Notes: generated by a model from the sequence alone, not told the origin. A stretch of DNA of 53,065 bases from Magnetococcales bacterium WMHbin3 (GCA_002753185.1 PDZX01000025.1:1-53065); one strand, 5' to 3'. Counted from the first letter of the stretch, positions 43,264 through 52,790 are shown. A program made the numbers and translations.

Positions 43264-44016
43264 ATGAACAACCGTATCGTCGTCCTTGCCGGCCCCTCTT
43301 GCGTGGGCAAGGGACCACTCTTCCGGCTCATGCGGATGTTCCATCCGGAACTGATGGCTGGTTTCAAACAACTTGTGTTGTTCAATGACCGCGCCCCCAG
43401 GCCGGGCGAGGAGGAGGGGGTGGATTACTATTTCCGGCCACGCGGGGAGATCGAGGCCTTGCGCGGCAAGGACGGCTACATCGTCGCCGACGTGCGCGGC
43501 GACCTGCAGGCCCTGGAAGTGGGCCAGATCCAGCGGATCTTCGATGCGGGCCAGATCCCCTTTTTCGAGGGCAATCCCTTTGTCCCCGGCAAACTGCGGG
43601 AAGCGGGCCTCTTCGAGCGGTTTCCGACCGTGTCGGTCTTTCTCTCCCCCATGTCCCGCGAGGAGATCGTCTACCTCAAGTCCCTGCCCATCGGCGTGGA
43701 GTTGAGCAAGTTCGTCTCGGATGTGCAGCGCCGCAAACTCCTGCATCGCACCACCCGGCAAAAGCAGTACCTGTCGTTGCGCGATCTGGAGAACATCGAA
43801 AAACGGTGTTCCAGCGCCCTGACCGAGATGCGGGAGGCCTGGAAGTTCGATTACGTCATCCCGGTACACGATGGCGAGGGCAACGAGAACTGGGATGCCT
43901 TCTACTATCCCATCGGCAGCGCCCGCAAGGCGATGCTGGCCTTCGCCTCGCTGCTGCGGGGGGGAGACGATCCGGTGTTCGTGGACGAGCGTTGGACCGA
44001 AGACCTGATCCCATAA
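43264..44016 (+). CDS. Guanylate-kinase-like P-loop protein
   Basis: A 250-residue protein with a P-loop VVLAGPSCVGKGPL (residues 6-19) and an RAPRPGEEEGVDYYF segment matching the GMP-binding loop of guanylate kinase (R-RPGE-G-DY-F). It is longer than Gmk (about 205) and carries an inserted C-terminal region (QRRKLLHRTTRQKQYLSLRD). The P-loop has GKG rather than GKST, so it may not be a normal Gmk; another Gmk may exist elsewhere in the genome. Acting on another nucleotide or a small metabolite is possible. The AGGGAG site lies 6 bases before the start. Confidence 0.7.
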   Translation: MNNRIVVLAGPSCVGKGPLFRLMRMFHPELMAGFKQLVLFNDRAPRPGEEEGVDYYFRPRGEIEALRGKDGYIVADVRGDLQALEVGQIQRIFDAGQIPFFEGNPFVPGKLREAGLFERFPTVSVFLSPMSREEIVYLKSLPIGVELSKFVSDVQRRKLLHRTTRQKQYLSLRDLENIEKRCSSALTEMREAWKFDYVIPVHDGEGNENWDAFYYPIGSARKAMLAFASLLRGGDDPVFVDERWTEDLIP

Positions 44017-44031
44017 CGAAAGGAGAGCGCC

Positions 44032-44517
44032 GTGGGCATGGAGATCGAGCGCCGTTTTCTGGTGCGAGGGGATGCCTGGCGTTCCCTGGGCGCGGGCACC
44101 GAGTACCGGCAGGGGTTCCTCTCCACGGTCAAGGAGCGGGTGGTCAGGGTGCGCATCGCCGGTGACCGGGCGACCCTGACCGTCAAGGGGGTGGCCGTGG
44201 ATCTGGCGCGGCCCGAATTCGAATACCCGATTCCCATCGAGGATGCCCGCATCCTCCTGGATACCCTGTGCGAGCGCCCGTTGATCGAGAAGACCCGTTA
44301 CCGGATCGATCATGGCGGGTTGACCTGGGAGGTCGATGAGTTCCGGGGAGAGAACCAGGGCCTGATCGTGGCCGAGGTGGAGTTGAACGATGCCCGGCAG
44401 GCCGTGGACCTCCCCCCCTGGGTTGGCCAGGAGGTCTCCGAGGATTCCCGCTATTTCAATTCCAATCTGGTGCGTGTACCCTTCTCCCGTTGGGGGGTCG
44501 GCCGGGAGTCCGTCTAA
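44032..44517 (+). CDS. CYTH-domain triphosphatase-like protein
   Basis: A 161-residue CYTH protein: MEIERRFLV (the ExExR/K metal motif), VVRVRIAGDRATLTVKG, EFEYPIPI, LIEKTRYRI, WEVDEFRGENQGLIVAEVEL. Members are tunnel-fold enzymes acting on triphosphates (inorganic triphosphate, thiamine triphosphate or adenylate cyclase). The substrate is not fixed by the sequence. GTG 44032 has AGGAG 6 bases upstream and is preferred; ATG 44038 is the alternative. Its stop overlaps the apaH start by one base. Confidence 0.87.
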   Translation: MGMEIERRFLVRGDAWRSLGAGTEYRQGFLSTVKERVVRVRIAGDRATLTVKGVAVDLARPEFEYPIPIEDARILLDTLCERPLIEKTRYRIDHGGLTWEVDEFRGENQGLIVAEVELNDARQAVDLPPWVGQEVSEDSRYFNSNLVRVPFSRWGVGRESV

Positions 44518-45350
44518 TGGCCGTCTACGCCATCGGGGATGTGCATGGTTGCCTGCCGGAACTGCTGGTCTTGCTCGCGCGGATCGATTTCCGTCCGGGG
44601 CGGGACCGGTTGCTGTTCGTCGGGGACATCCTCAACCGGGGACCGGACTCGTTGGGGACCGTGCGTTTCGTGCGCGATCTGGGGGACGAGGCCGTCACCC
44701 TGATGGGCAATCACGAGGCGCGGGCCGTCATGGGCATGAGCGGCAGGGCGGATGGTTCTTTTCAATCCCATTTGGGCGTATTGGCCGATGCGCCGGAAGC
44801 GGACCAGATCCTCGCCTGGCTCAGAGGGCTGCCCTTGATGCACCGCGATGCGTCGCTGGGGGTGACCATGGTTCATGCCGGTCTCTATCCGGGCTGGACC
44901 ATGGCGGATGCCTTTGCGATCGCCGCCCGGTTGCGCGCGGTGGTGATGGACGACGCCGGGCTGAAGATGTTGCTCGCCGGGTTCCGGGAGCCGTATGCGG
45001 AACGTGAGCCGGACGACACGGACGAGATGGCGCGGTTGCGTTTCGCCCTGGCGGTGATGACCCGCATCCGCTATTGCACCCCGGAGGGCCGTCTGGTGTG
45101 GGCCAATCCCGCCGCCCTGGCCGAGACCCCCGATTGGGTGCCGTGGTACCGGATACGCCCCTTGCCGGAGCCGGAGGTCATGGTCTACGGTCATTGGGCG
45201 GCGGCCGGTCTGACCACCGGCGGCGGCTATTACGGACTCGACTCCGGCTGCGTGTATGGCGGCAGGCTCACGGCCCTGCGGCTGGATCACCCGGAGCGCC
45301 CCCTGTTTCAAGTCCCTTGTCCCTGTTATGTCAAGCCGGAGATCGGCTGA
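44517..45350 (+). CDS. apaH: Symmetrical bis(5'-nucleosyl)-tetraphosphatase ApaH
   Basis: A 277-residue metallophosphatase: AIGDVHGC, FVGDILNRGPDS, LMGNHEARA, MVHAGLYPGWT and MVYGHWAAAGL, the complete set of metal-binding motifs. It hydrolyses Ap4A to two ADP and can remove Np4 caps from RNA. Its length and motifs fit the family. It overlaps the CYTH gene, which suggests a shared nucleotide function. Confidence 0.92.
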   Translation: MAVYAIGDVHGCLPELLVLLARIDFRPGRDRLLFVGDILNRGPDSLGTVRFVRDLGDEAVTLMGNHEARAVMGMSGRADGSFQSHLGVLADAPEADQILAWLRGLPLMHRDASLGVTMVHAGLYPGWTMADAFAIAARLRAVVMDDAGLKMLLAGFREPYAEREPDDTDEMARLRFALAVMTRIRYCTPEGRLVWANPAALAETPDWVPWYRIRPLPEPEVMVYGHWAAAGLTTGGGYYGLDSGCVYGGRLTALRLDHPERPLFQVPCPCYVKPEIG

Positions 45351-45365
45351 ATTTTTTTGCGGGAT

Positions 45366-45638
45366 TCATTCCTGGAGATCACATTCGGCTTGACTTGCCA
45401 GGGCCATTTCCGCCACCCTGGCGTAGGCCTCCCAGCCGGCCCGGACCAGGCGCGCCGCCTCCTCCGGGGAGGTGGCGGGGGGCATGGCCTCGGGATTTGG
45501 GGTGTCCACGCGCATGGCGCCGGAGCCGTCCAGTCCGGGTTGAAATTGCAGAATCAGGCCGGAGGGCAGGTGGGTCACCCGGCGTTGTTCCGCAATCACG
45601 CTCCATTCGGATGGCAAACAGGGAGGAGGGGTGGTCAT
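45366..45638 (-). CDS. Small hypothetical protein opposite the cNMP-binding gene
   Basis: A 90-residue frame starting at ATG 45638, within the CATG that also holds the start of the divergent gene at 45637. It looks protein-like: SVIAEQRRVTHLPSGLILQF, then AARLVRAGWEAYARVAEMAL. No ribosome site is clear on this strand and no family is recognised. It converges with apaH. Confidence 0.45.
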   Translation of the reverse strand: MTTPPPCLPSEWSVIAEQRRVTHLPSGLILQFQPGLDGSGAMRVDTPNPEAMPPATSPEEAARLVRAGWEAYARVAEMALASQAECDLQE

Positions 45639-46080
45639 GGAACCATTCGCAACGCTCAAGAATCGTCTCGCAGGCATTCCATTCTTCGGCGAGTTCACCG
45701 TCGAGGAGATGCAACACGTTTACAATAACGGCTTTTTCAAGCTCGTGCAACCCGGAGAGTTCATCATTCGCGAAGGGGGGGTGGACCGCACCCTGTTCGT
45801 CCTGGTGCGTGGCGAGGTCAAGGTGACCAAGCAAAACGACCCGGCAGGGCGTTTGGCCACCCTGTATCCGGGGGACATCTTCGGCGAGATCGCCTTTGTG
45901 GCCCGCCAGATGCGCACCACCAATGTGATCGCCCTCGCTGAGAGCATGGTTTTTCAACTGGAAGAAAAACACTTTTCCATACTGCCGCCGGAGATGAAGG
46001 TGAAGATCCAGCATCAGGCGGTCAGGCTGCTCATGACCCGCCTGGAGGCGCTCAAGAAGGCCACCGGAGGGGAGGCATGA
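45637..46080 (+). CDS. Cyclic-nucleotide-binding-domain protein
   Basis: A 147-residue Crp/PKA-type cNMP-binding domain alone: GIPFFGEFTVEEMQHV, then FIIREGGVDRTLFVLVRGEVKV, then LYPGDIFGEIAFVARQMRTTNVIAL (the phosphate-binding cassette GEIAFVARQMRTTNV resembles the PBC, with its GE and R). There is no DNA-binding domain. GGGAGGAGG lies upstream. It is coupled by ATGA to a periplasmic protein and leads the signalling operon; what it binds is not clear, and cyclic di-GMP or cAMP are options. Confidence 0.83.
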   Translation: MEPFATLKNRLAGIPFFGEFTVEEMQHVYNNGFFKLVQPGEFIIREGGVDRTLFVLVRGEVKVTKQNDPAGRLATLYPGDIFGEIAFVARQMRTTNVIALAESMVFQLEEKHFSILPPEMKVKIQHQAVRLLMTRLEALKKATGGEA

Positions 46081-46976
46081 CGCGGCTGGCCGCGCTGCTG
46101 CTTTGCGTGCTCCTGGCCTGGCCGGCCCGTGCTGCAGAAATCACCCCGTCCGACGTCTACACCCAGGCGTTGCGGATCAAGGCCGAAATGGATCTGCTCG
46201 CCGATCATCTGCAAATCCGGGGCGACAAACCGGCCGAACCGGTGCGGCTGCTCCTGCAACCTCGCCATGCCTGGCAGAAGACGGGACTGATTTTGCTGAA
46301 AATCAATCTGTTTCGCGGCAAGCTCGGCCTGCCGCGACTCACGGTCGGTGACGTGGAACCGGTTCTCAACCTGGAACCGGCCATGAATTACGAGCAGACC
46401 CAGCGGATTCTGGCCGAGATCTTCATCATCAAGCGTCGTCTGGGGATCGAAGCCGCCAGCGCGTTGCCTCCCCCCGCCACGGACAAGACGCCTCAGGATG
46501 TCTTCAATCTGTTCAACGCCATCTCCTTTCAATGGGATGTGCTCAATCGGCATGAGGTGGATGCGGTCGCGATCTATGCCGAGGTCCGACGGATCCACGC
46601 GGATATCGACGCCTTGCTTCGTCCGGCGCGGGTTCAGGATGGCGCCCATCCGCCCGCCAAGGAGCCTGCCACCACCCTGGAGGAGACGTTGCGCGCCAGT
46701 TTCGATCTGATGGCCGAGGTGCAGCGTCTTCAGCGCATGGCCGGGATTCCGGTGGTCGATTTCACGCCGTTTCGCAAGGCTGCCGGGGTGCTCCCTTCCG
46801 ACGTGCTCAACATGGTGGGCATGGTCCTGGCAGAACTGCAACCCCTCAAGGCCCGTCTGGGATTGAACCATGCCATCACCCCGGCCACCACCTTCCAGGA
46901 GGAGGCGAATCTGGCGGATGTCCGCCAATTCCTGGGCTATGCAATGCATAAATTGAAGCTGGTTCGGACCTTGTGA
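46077..46976 (+). CDS. Secreted helical repeat protein of unknown function
   Basis: A 299-residue protein with a signal peptide (cleavage near RAA-EITPS). Three or four similar helical units recur, each beginning with a (T/L)P-x-DV motif: TPSDVY, GDVEPVLNLEP, TPQDVF and LPSDVL, followed by an amphipathic helix such as RILAEIFIIKRRLG. No family is recognised. It lies between a cNMP-binding gene and a hybrid kinase, overlapping the first by ATGA, and could be a periplasmic sensor partner of the kinase. That role is inferred. Confidence 0.72.
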   Translation: MTRLAALLLCVLLAWPARAAEITPSDVYTQALRIKAEMDLLADHLQIRGDKPAEPVRLLLQPRHAWQKTGLILLKINLFRGKLGLPRLTVGDVEPVLNLEPAMNYEQTQRILAEIFIIKRRLGIEAASALPPPATDKTPQDVFNLFNAISFQWDVLNRHEVDAVAIYAEVRRIHADIDALLRPARVQDGAHPPAKEPATTLEETLRASFDLMAEVQRLQRMAGIPVVDFTPFRKAAGVLPSDVLNMVGMVLAELQPLKARLGLNHAITPATTFQEEANLADVRQFLGYAMHKLKLVRTL

Positions 46977-46992
46977 ACCCAGGAGCGCGCAA

Positions 46993-49900
46993 ATGGATGA
47001 CAGCCGCTTTCCCGCCTTGACGTCGTTCCGTTCCGCCCTGGGGGTGCGCGGCAAGATCGCCTTGTTCTTCTATCTGCTGGCCGTCGTCGCGGTGGGAACG
47101 GTGGGGGGGTACGGATACCGGCAGGCCAGCATTGCCCATGCCGACAAGGCGCGGGCACTGGTCTGGGGCTACACCAACGAAACCGGTAAAAACATCTCGA
47201 CGTTCCTTGGCGTGGTCCATAACGACGTCCATTTCCTCTCGCGGCATTTTTCCCTGTTGCGTCATCTTTATTCCCAGGATCTGAGAGAATATCAGCAGAT
47301 GGATCTTTGGAAGAACGCGACCATGGATGAATGGCATAATTTTGCAATTCATGATGGTAGTGTTCGCGAGATTCGGTTCCTGGATGCGCATGGCCGGGAA
47401 AGGCTGAAGATAAGACGCCATCCGGTCACCAGGGAGGTCTCCCTGGCCAGGGAAGAGGAACTGGGGGAGGGCGGCGATCAGGAAGAGTTCAAGCGGGCCA
47501 TGGCGCTGGAACCGGGAGGGGTCGTGGTCTCCGCCATCGATTACGACAAGGAACATGGCCAGGTCCGGATGCCCCTGTCGCCGGTGTTGCGGATCGCCTC
47601 GCCGGTTTACGGGGCCAACCAGGTCAAGTATGGCGTGGTGGTCTACACGTTGCTGGCCGACTCCTTTCTGGATTACATCCGTTCGGCGCTGCGCAATCTC
47701 CAGGGCAGCGCGTTTCATCTGATCGATCTGGACGGCCACACCCTGTTTCCCATTGGCCAGGGGGAACCCTTTGCCACCCTCCATCCCGGCCTTCTGGAGA
47801 AGATCCGGGAGCGGGAGATGGGCTCCCTCTCCCACCAGGACCGGATCATCGCCTTTCAACGGATCCACCCCCATCCCACCGACCGGCAACAGGACTGGAT
47901 CCTGGTGGGGGCCGTGCCCCAGTCGGTGGCATTGAAAGACTTGCAGGATGTCAAGGAACTGTTCGGCGCCTTGATTCTGGCCATGCTGGTTCTGATCTGG
48001 CTGATCGCCCGCCTCTATCTGGACAAGCTGATGCGGCCCTTGGGGTTCGTGACCAGCCAGATCCAGAAGTTGGGCCGGGGGGAGTTCTCCAGCGAGGAGA
48101 TCGTCTACCAGGGGCACGACGAACTGCGCTGGATGCTGGATTCCACCGAACGCCTCACCCGCAACCTTGGGGAACTCGCCGACCTGGCGGATGCCATCGC
48201 CAGGGGGGATTACGCCAGAGAGGTGCCTTTGCTGTCGGAAAATGACCGGTTGGGGAGCGCTCTGGGCAACATGACCAGACAGTTGCGGGAGAGCCGGGAA
48301 CTGGAACGGCGTCGCCACTGGCACCAGGAGGGCATCGAGCGTCTCAACCGGATGCTGGCCATGGATCTTGCGCCCCAGGAGGTGGCGGAACAGGCCATCG
48401 GCATGCTGGGCCGCTATCTGGAGGCCGGCAGGGGGGTGTTTTACCTCCTGGATCCGGAGAGTCGCGCCTTGGATCTGTTGGGTTCCTACATGTATACCCA
48501 GCGCGTCCGTCTGGGCAACCGCTTCCGTCTGGGGGAGGCGGCGGTGGGGCAGGTGGCCCTGGAGAAACAGCCCATTTTCCTGACCGTGCCGGAGGAGGAT
48601 GCCGCCCCGGTCACCACCGGCGTCACCAGCCGTCCCCCCCTGTTCACCTGCACCTGGCCGCTGCTGCGGGAGGGAGAGGTGCTTGGGGTGATCGAACTGG
48701 CCTCGTTCCAGGGCTTCGACGGGCCGCAACGGGAGTTCCTGGCCGCCGCAGCCGATGTGATCGCCTCGTTTCTCTTCGTCGCCCTGCAGAGGGAGCGCAT
48801 CCGGACCCTGCTGGCCGAGGCCGAGGAGGCGCGCCGGGTCGCCCAGGAGCGCACCGAGCAGGCAACCCGCGCCAACGCCAAACTGGAAATCCAGCAACAG
48901 AAGCTCCAGCAACAGACCGAGGAGCTGCGCCAGACCAATGCCCAGATGGAAGAGCAACAACAGCAACTCCAGCAACAGACCGAGGAGTTGCGGCAGGCCA
49001 ATTCCCAGATGGAGCAGCAGCAGGCGCGCCTGCTGCACCAGGCGGAAGAGCTGGCGGGCAAGAACCGGGCATTGTCGCTCTCCCGTGAGGATCTGAACCG
49101 CAAGGCCGGACAGTTGGAGGCCTCCAACCGCTACAAGTCGGAATTTCTGGCCAACATGTCCCACGAGTTGCGCACCCCGCTCAACTCCATCATTCTGCTC
49201 TCCAACATGATGCGCCTCAACGAGGACGACAGGCTGGACGAATCCTCCATCGAGCAGGCGCGGGTGATCCACGAGGCGGGCAACGAGCTGTTGCGGCTGA
49301 TCAACGACATCCTCGACCTTTCCACGCTGGAGTCGGGCAAGGCCAGGCCCCATCCGGAACCGATCCACTCCGGCGAGGTGATCGAGGAGCAGCGGAGCCT
49401 GTTTCAGGCCGTGGCCAGAGAGAAGGGGCTGGAACTCCACATGGAGGATGCCTTGCAAGCCACGTTGACCACCGATCGCCACAAGCTCTCGCAGGTGCTG
49501 CGCAATCTGTTGTCCAACGCCCTCAAGTTCACCCCGCGTGGCCGGGTGGGGTTGACCATCCGCTCCGGCGAGGATCCCCAACTGCCGGTGGTCATCGAGG
49601 TGAGCGATACCGGCATTGGCATCCCCCCGGAGAAGCAGGAGATGATTTTCGAGGAGTTCCGGCAGGCGGATGGCTCCATTTCGCGGCGTTTCGGCGGCAC
49701 CGGTCTGGGGTTGGCCATCAGCAGGAAATTCGCCATCCTGCTGGGTGGCCGGTTGTCGCTGCACAGCCAGGAAGGAGAGGGGAGCCGGTTCGCGCTTCAT
49801 CTGCCCTCGCATCTGACGCTGGCGGAACCCGATCCGGAGGCCGGTGAGCCGGTCGTCCTGCCGCCGGTTCCGGCTTTTGATCTGGAGGATGACCGCGATA

Positions 49901-51087
49901 CCCTGGGTCCCGGTGAGCACCCCATTCTCATCATCGATGACGATGCCAGCTTTTGCCGAACCGTCACCCTGCTGAACCGCCGCCTGGGCAAGAAGACCAT
50001 CGCCGCCCGCTCCGGCCAGGAGGGATTGGATCTGGCCGCCCGCTTCCGGCCCGCCGGCATCATCCTGGATCTGGGGCTGCCGGACATGGACGGGCTGGAG
50101 GTGCTGGGGCGATTGAAGCGCTCCGGGGAGTTGCATGCCATACCCGTCTACGTCATTTCCGCACGGGATCGGGAGGGGGTGCCGGACGGCGCCCTCGGCT
50201 ATCTGCGCAAGCCGGTGAGCGACAAGGCCATCGTCCTGGCCGAGGAGCTGTTCGCCAGGTTGCCGGCCGTCGCCGGGCTGGCGCCGGTATTGATCGTGGA
50301 AGGGCAACATCTGCGCGCGGGAGCGATGGAGCAGCGCTTCTGGTCGTTGCCGGTGCGGATCGTGACCGTCGCCGACGCGGAGGCCGCCTTGCGCGAGGCG
50401 GCCTCCACCCGGTTCGCGGTGGCGGTGGTGGATGCCCGTCTGCAAGGCGGCGGCCCCTCCCTGGCGTTGTGCGAGCGGCTCAAGGCCACGGATCCGCAAC
50501 TGTGCCTCATCGTCCATTGCGGCGCCACCCTGGACGACGAGGAGGAGGCGCGCCTGCGCGGCTTGACCGACAGCCTGATTCAGGAGTCGCCCCAGGCCGG
50601 ACAGCGGCTGCTGCGGGACGTGGAACGGTTCCTGAGCCGGCTGCCCCGCGCACCCCGCCAGGCGCGTCCGGGGGTGCTGCCTGTGCCGGCGCCCGGCGAG
50701 CGGGTCGTCCTGGCGGGCCATACCCTGATGGTGGTGGATGACGATCCCCGCAACCTCTTCGTGGTGAGCGCCGCCCTGGAAGGCAAGGGCGCCAAGGTGG
50801 TGACCGCCATCAGCGGCGCCAAGGCCCTGGAGCGGCTGGCGCTCCATCCGGTGGATCTGATCCTGATGGACATCATGATGCCCGGCATGGATGGCTACGA
50901 AACCATCTCCCGCATCCGGCAACTGCCCGGTTGCGAGAGGCTGCCCATCATCGTGCTCACCGCCAAGGCCTTCAAGGAGGACCGGGAACGCTGCCTGGCC
51001 TCCGGGGCCAACGATTATCTGGCCAAGCCCGCCGACTACGAGATCCTGGTCAACATGGTGAAACTCTGGCTGGAACGGGCCACATGA
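46993..51087 (+). CDS. Large hybrid histidine kinase with three receiver domains
   Basis: A 1364-residue protein: TM1 (about 20-42), periplasmic Cache sensor, TM2 (about 320-340), HAMP, GAF (about 456-600), a Gln-rich coiled coil (about 603-713, QQQKLQQQTEELRQ repeated), HisKA with H-box LANMSHELRTPLN, HATPase with NLLSNALKF and GGTGLGL, then three receivers. The first (LIIDDDASF, ILDLGLPDMDG) and third (MVVDDDPRNL, LILMDIMMPGMDG, LAKP) look functional. The middle one (LIVEGQHL, VAVVDARLQGG, no Lys) has lost the acidic pair and Lys. The stop overlaps the CheB-CheR start by ATGA, so output may go to those domains and to the receiver that follows. Confidence 0.9.
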   Translation: MDDSRFPALTSFRSALGVRGKIALFFYLLAVVAVGTVGGYGYRQASIAHADKARALVWGYTNETGKNISTFLGVVHNDVHFLSRHFSLLRHLYSQDLREYQQMDLWKNATMDEWHNFAIHDGSVREIRFLDAHGRERLKIRRHPVTREVSLAREEELGEGGDQEEFKRAMALEPGGVVVSAIDYDKEHGQVRMPLSPVLRIASPVYGANQVKYGVVVYTLLADSFLDYIRSALRNLQGSAFHLIDLDGHTLFPIGQGEPFATLHPGLLEKIREREMGSLSHQDRIIAFQRIHPHPTDRQQDWILVGAVPQSVALKDLQDVKELFGALILAMLVLIWLIARLYLDKLMRPLGFVTSQIQKLGRGEFSSEEIVYQGHDELRWMLDSTERLTRNLGELADLADAIARGDYAREVPLLSENDRLGSALGNMTRQLRESRELERRRHWHQEGIERLNRMLAMDLAPQEVAEQAIGMLGRYLEAGRGVFYLLDPESRALDLLGSYMYTQRVRLGNRFRLGEAAVGQVALEKQPIFLTVPEEDAAPVTTGVTSRPPLFTCTWPLLREGEVLGVIELASFQGFDGPQREFLAAAADVIASFLFVALQRERIRTLLAEAEEARRVAQERTEQATRANAKLEIQQQKLQQQTEELRQTNAQMEEQQQQLQQQTEELRQANSQMEQQQARLLHQAEELAGKNRALSLSREDLNRKAGQLEASNRYKSEFLANMSHELRTPLNSIILLSNMMRLNEDDRLDESSIEQARVIHEAGNELLRLINDILDLSTLESGKARPHPEPIHSGEVIEEQRSLFQAVAREKGLELHMEDALQATLTTDRHKLSQVLRNLLSNALKFTPRGRVGLTIRSGEDPQLPVVIEVSDTGIGIPPEKQEMIFEEFRQADGSISRRFGGTGLGLAISRKFAILLGGRLSLHSQEGEGSRFALHLPSHLTLAEPDPEAGEPVVLPPVPAFDLEDDRDTLGPGEHPILIIDDDASFCRTVTLLNRRLGKKTIAARSGQEGLDLAARFRPAGIILDLGLPDMDGLEVLGRLKRSGELHAIPVYVISARDREGVPDGALGYLRKPVSDKAIVLAEELFARLPAVAGLAPVLIVEGQHLRAGAMEQRFWSLPVRIVTVADAEAALREAASTRFAVAVVDARLQGGGPSLALCERLKATDPQLCLIVHCGATLDDEEEARLRGLTDSLIQESPQAGQRLLRDVERFLSRLPRAPRQARPGVLPVPAPGERVVLAGHTLMVVDDDPRNLFVVSAALEGKGAKVVTAISGAKALERLALHPVDLILMDIMMPGMDGYETISRIRQLPGCERLPIIVLTAKAFKEDRERCLASGANDYLAKPADYEILVNMVKLWLERAT

Positions 51088-52790
51088 ACGTCATGGTCAG
51101 CATGCGTCCCGATCTGTGCCATCTGCTGGTGCAGGGCGAGGCCCTCGATCCGGAGGAGGAGGCCACCTTGCGGCGTCATCTGGAGACCCCCATGGATCGG
51201 CCCATGGAGGTGACTTTTTTCGAGAGCGAGTGGTTCGATCCCGTCCGGGTGGCGGATCTGGCGGCATTCTCCAGGCGCAATCCCGGCAATTGCGTCACGG
51301 TCTACCATCCCCATCTCTTCGCCTATCTGCACGGCTTGGGGATTTCCGTCCGGCTGGTTGTCCCCGATCCACCCCCCGTCCGCGAACGCCGCTTCGCCGC
51401 CCTGGCCCTGGGAGGATCCACCGGCAGCCTGGAGAAGCTGCTCCAGATCCTGCGGGACCTGCCGTCTGGCGCGTTGGCGCTCTTCGTGGTGCAGCATGTC
51501 CCGGAGGAGACCCCCAATCTGCTGGATCGCATCCTGACCACGGAGAGCCACTATCGGGTGGAGATGCCCCACAACATGACCCCGATCCGGCCCGGCACCC
51601 TCTACGTGGCCCCGTCGGGGTACAACATGCGCGTCGGCAACGGCCTGGTCTACGTCACGCGGGACGCCAGGATCCATCATGCCCGCCCTTCCATCGACGC
51701 GCTGTTCGAATCGGTGGCTCGTGCATATGGCGCGACCGCCATGGCCATGCTGTTGTGCGGCCATGGCAGGGATGGGGTGGAGGGACTCGCGTGCGTGCGC
51801 GAGTTGGGCGGCCTGTCCCTGGCGGAAGATCCCGGCGAATGCGGCGAAGCCAGTGGTCTGGTGGCCGCAGCCCTGGAGAACGGCGCTTGCAACCACGTCC
51901 TGCCGGTGAGCGCCCTGGCCAGTTTCGCCGCCGCCGCCGCCCTGGGGGACTCCCCCCTCACGGCGGGCGTGATGCGCGTTTTTCTGGCCGCCGTGGCCCA
52001 ATGCCATGGCTACGATTTCACCCACTATCGGGAGGAGTCCCTGTTGCGCCGCTGCGGCGTCGCCATGACCGGAGAACGAACCGCCAGCTTTTTTGCGTTT
52101 CAGGAGTTGGTGTTGACGACCCCGGCGGCTTTCGAGAGATTTTTTTTCGCGCTTTCCATCAACGTGACCCATTTCTTCCGGAGTCCGGGGCAATTCCTCT
52201 GTCTGCGCGACGAGGTGTTTCCCTGTCTGGCCAGTTTTCCGCGCATCAAGATCTGGGTGGCCGGCTGCGCGACCGGCGAGGAGGCCTATTCCCTGGCCAT
52301 GCTCCTCGATGAGGCGGGGTTGCTGGCCAGGAGCAGCATCTATGCCACGGATATCAATCCTTTGGTGCTCAAGGAGGCGCGCAATGGCCTCTATCCCGCC
52401 CATGGTCTCGCCCAGGCGCGGGTCAACCATGCCCTGGCCGGTGGCGCGCGCCCCTTCGACGACCATTGCGCGATACGGGAGCACTGGTTTGCCATCGCCC
52501 CCGGCTTGCGGGAGAAGCTGTTCTTCTATCACCACTCCCTGGTGAGCGACGGGCCGTTCAACGAGTTCCAGTTGATCCTGTGCCGCAATCTGCTGATCTA
52601 TTTCGACGAGGAGCTGCAGGCCAGGGTGATCGGCCTGTTCATCCGTTCCCTGCATCATGACGGCAGGTTGATGCTCGGCCCCAGCGAGAGCTTGTGGCGC
52701 ATTGCCGGGGCGGATCGGTTGATGCCGGTCAACGAGAAGATGCGTCTGTATCGCGTTCGGGAAGTCGAGGAGGTCGAGCATGACGGTTGA
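51084..52790 (+). CDS. CheB-CheR fusion (methylesterase plus methyltransferase)
   Basis: A 568-residue protein. Residues 1-105 resemble a STAS-like domain. The CheB methylesterase domain follows with its Ser in LGGSTGS, His in VVQHVPEE and Asp in LLCGHGRDGVEG, so the catalytic triad looks complete. A CheR methyltransferase domain forms the C-terminal half (LLRRCGVAMTG, INVTHFFRSPGQF, VAGCATGEEAYSLAM, YATDINPLVLKEAR, CRNLLIYFDEE). No chemoreceptor or CheA lies nearby, so the substrate may be an unusual receptor or other signalling protein. It overlaps both neighbours and is likely co-expressed with the hybrid kinase. Confidence 0.88.
   Translation: MNVMVSMRPDLCHLLVQGEALDPEEEATLRRHLETPMDRPMEVTFFESEWFDPVRVADLAAFSRRNPGNCVTVYHPHLFAYLHGLGISVRLVVPDPPPVRERRFAALALGGSTGSLEKLLQILRDLPSGALALFVVQHVPEETPNLLDRILTTESHYRVEMPHNMTPIRPGTLYVAPSGYNMRVGNGLVYVTRDARIHHARPSIDALFESVARAYGATAMAMLLCGHGRDGVEGLACVRELGGLSLAEDPGECGEASGLVAAALENGACNHVLPVSALASFAAAAALGDSPLTAGVMRVFLAAVAQCHGYDFTHYREESLLRRCGVAMTGERTASFFAFQELVLTTPAAFERFFFALSINVTHFFRSPGQFLCLRDEVFPCLASFPRIKIWVAGCATGEEAYSLAMLLDEAGLLARSSIYATDINPLVLKEARNGLYPAHGLAQARVNHALAGGARPFDDHCAIREHWFAIAPGLREKLFFYHHSLVSDGPFNEFQLILCRNLLIYFDEELQARVIGLFIRSLHHDGRLMLGPSESLWRIAGADRLMPVNEKMRLYRVREVEEVEHDG

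Noticed and set aside
46876..50922. A 1348-residue open frame on the minus strand
   Set aside because: It is the antisense of the large hybrid kinase and has no recognisable domain of its own.
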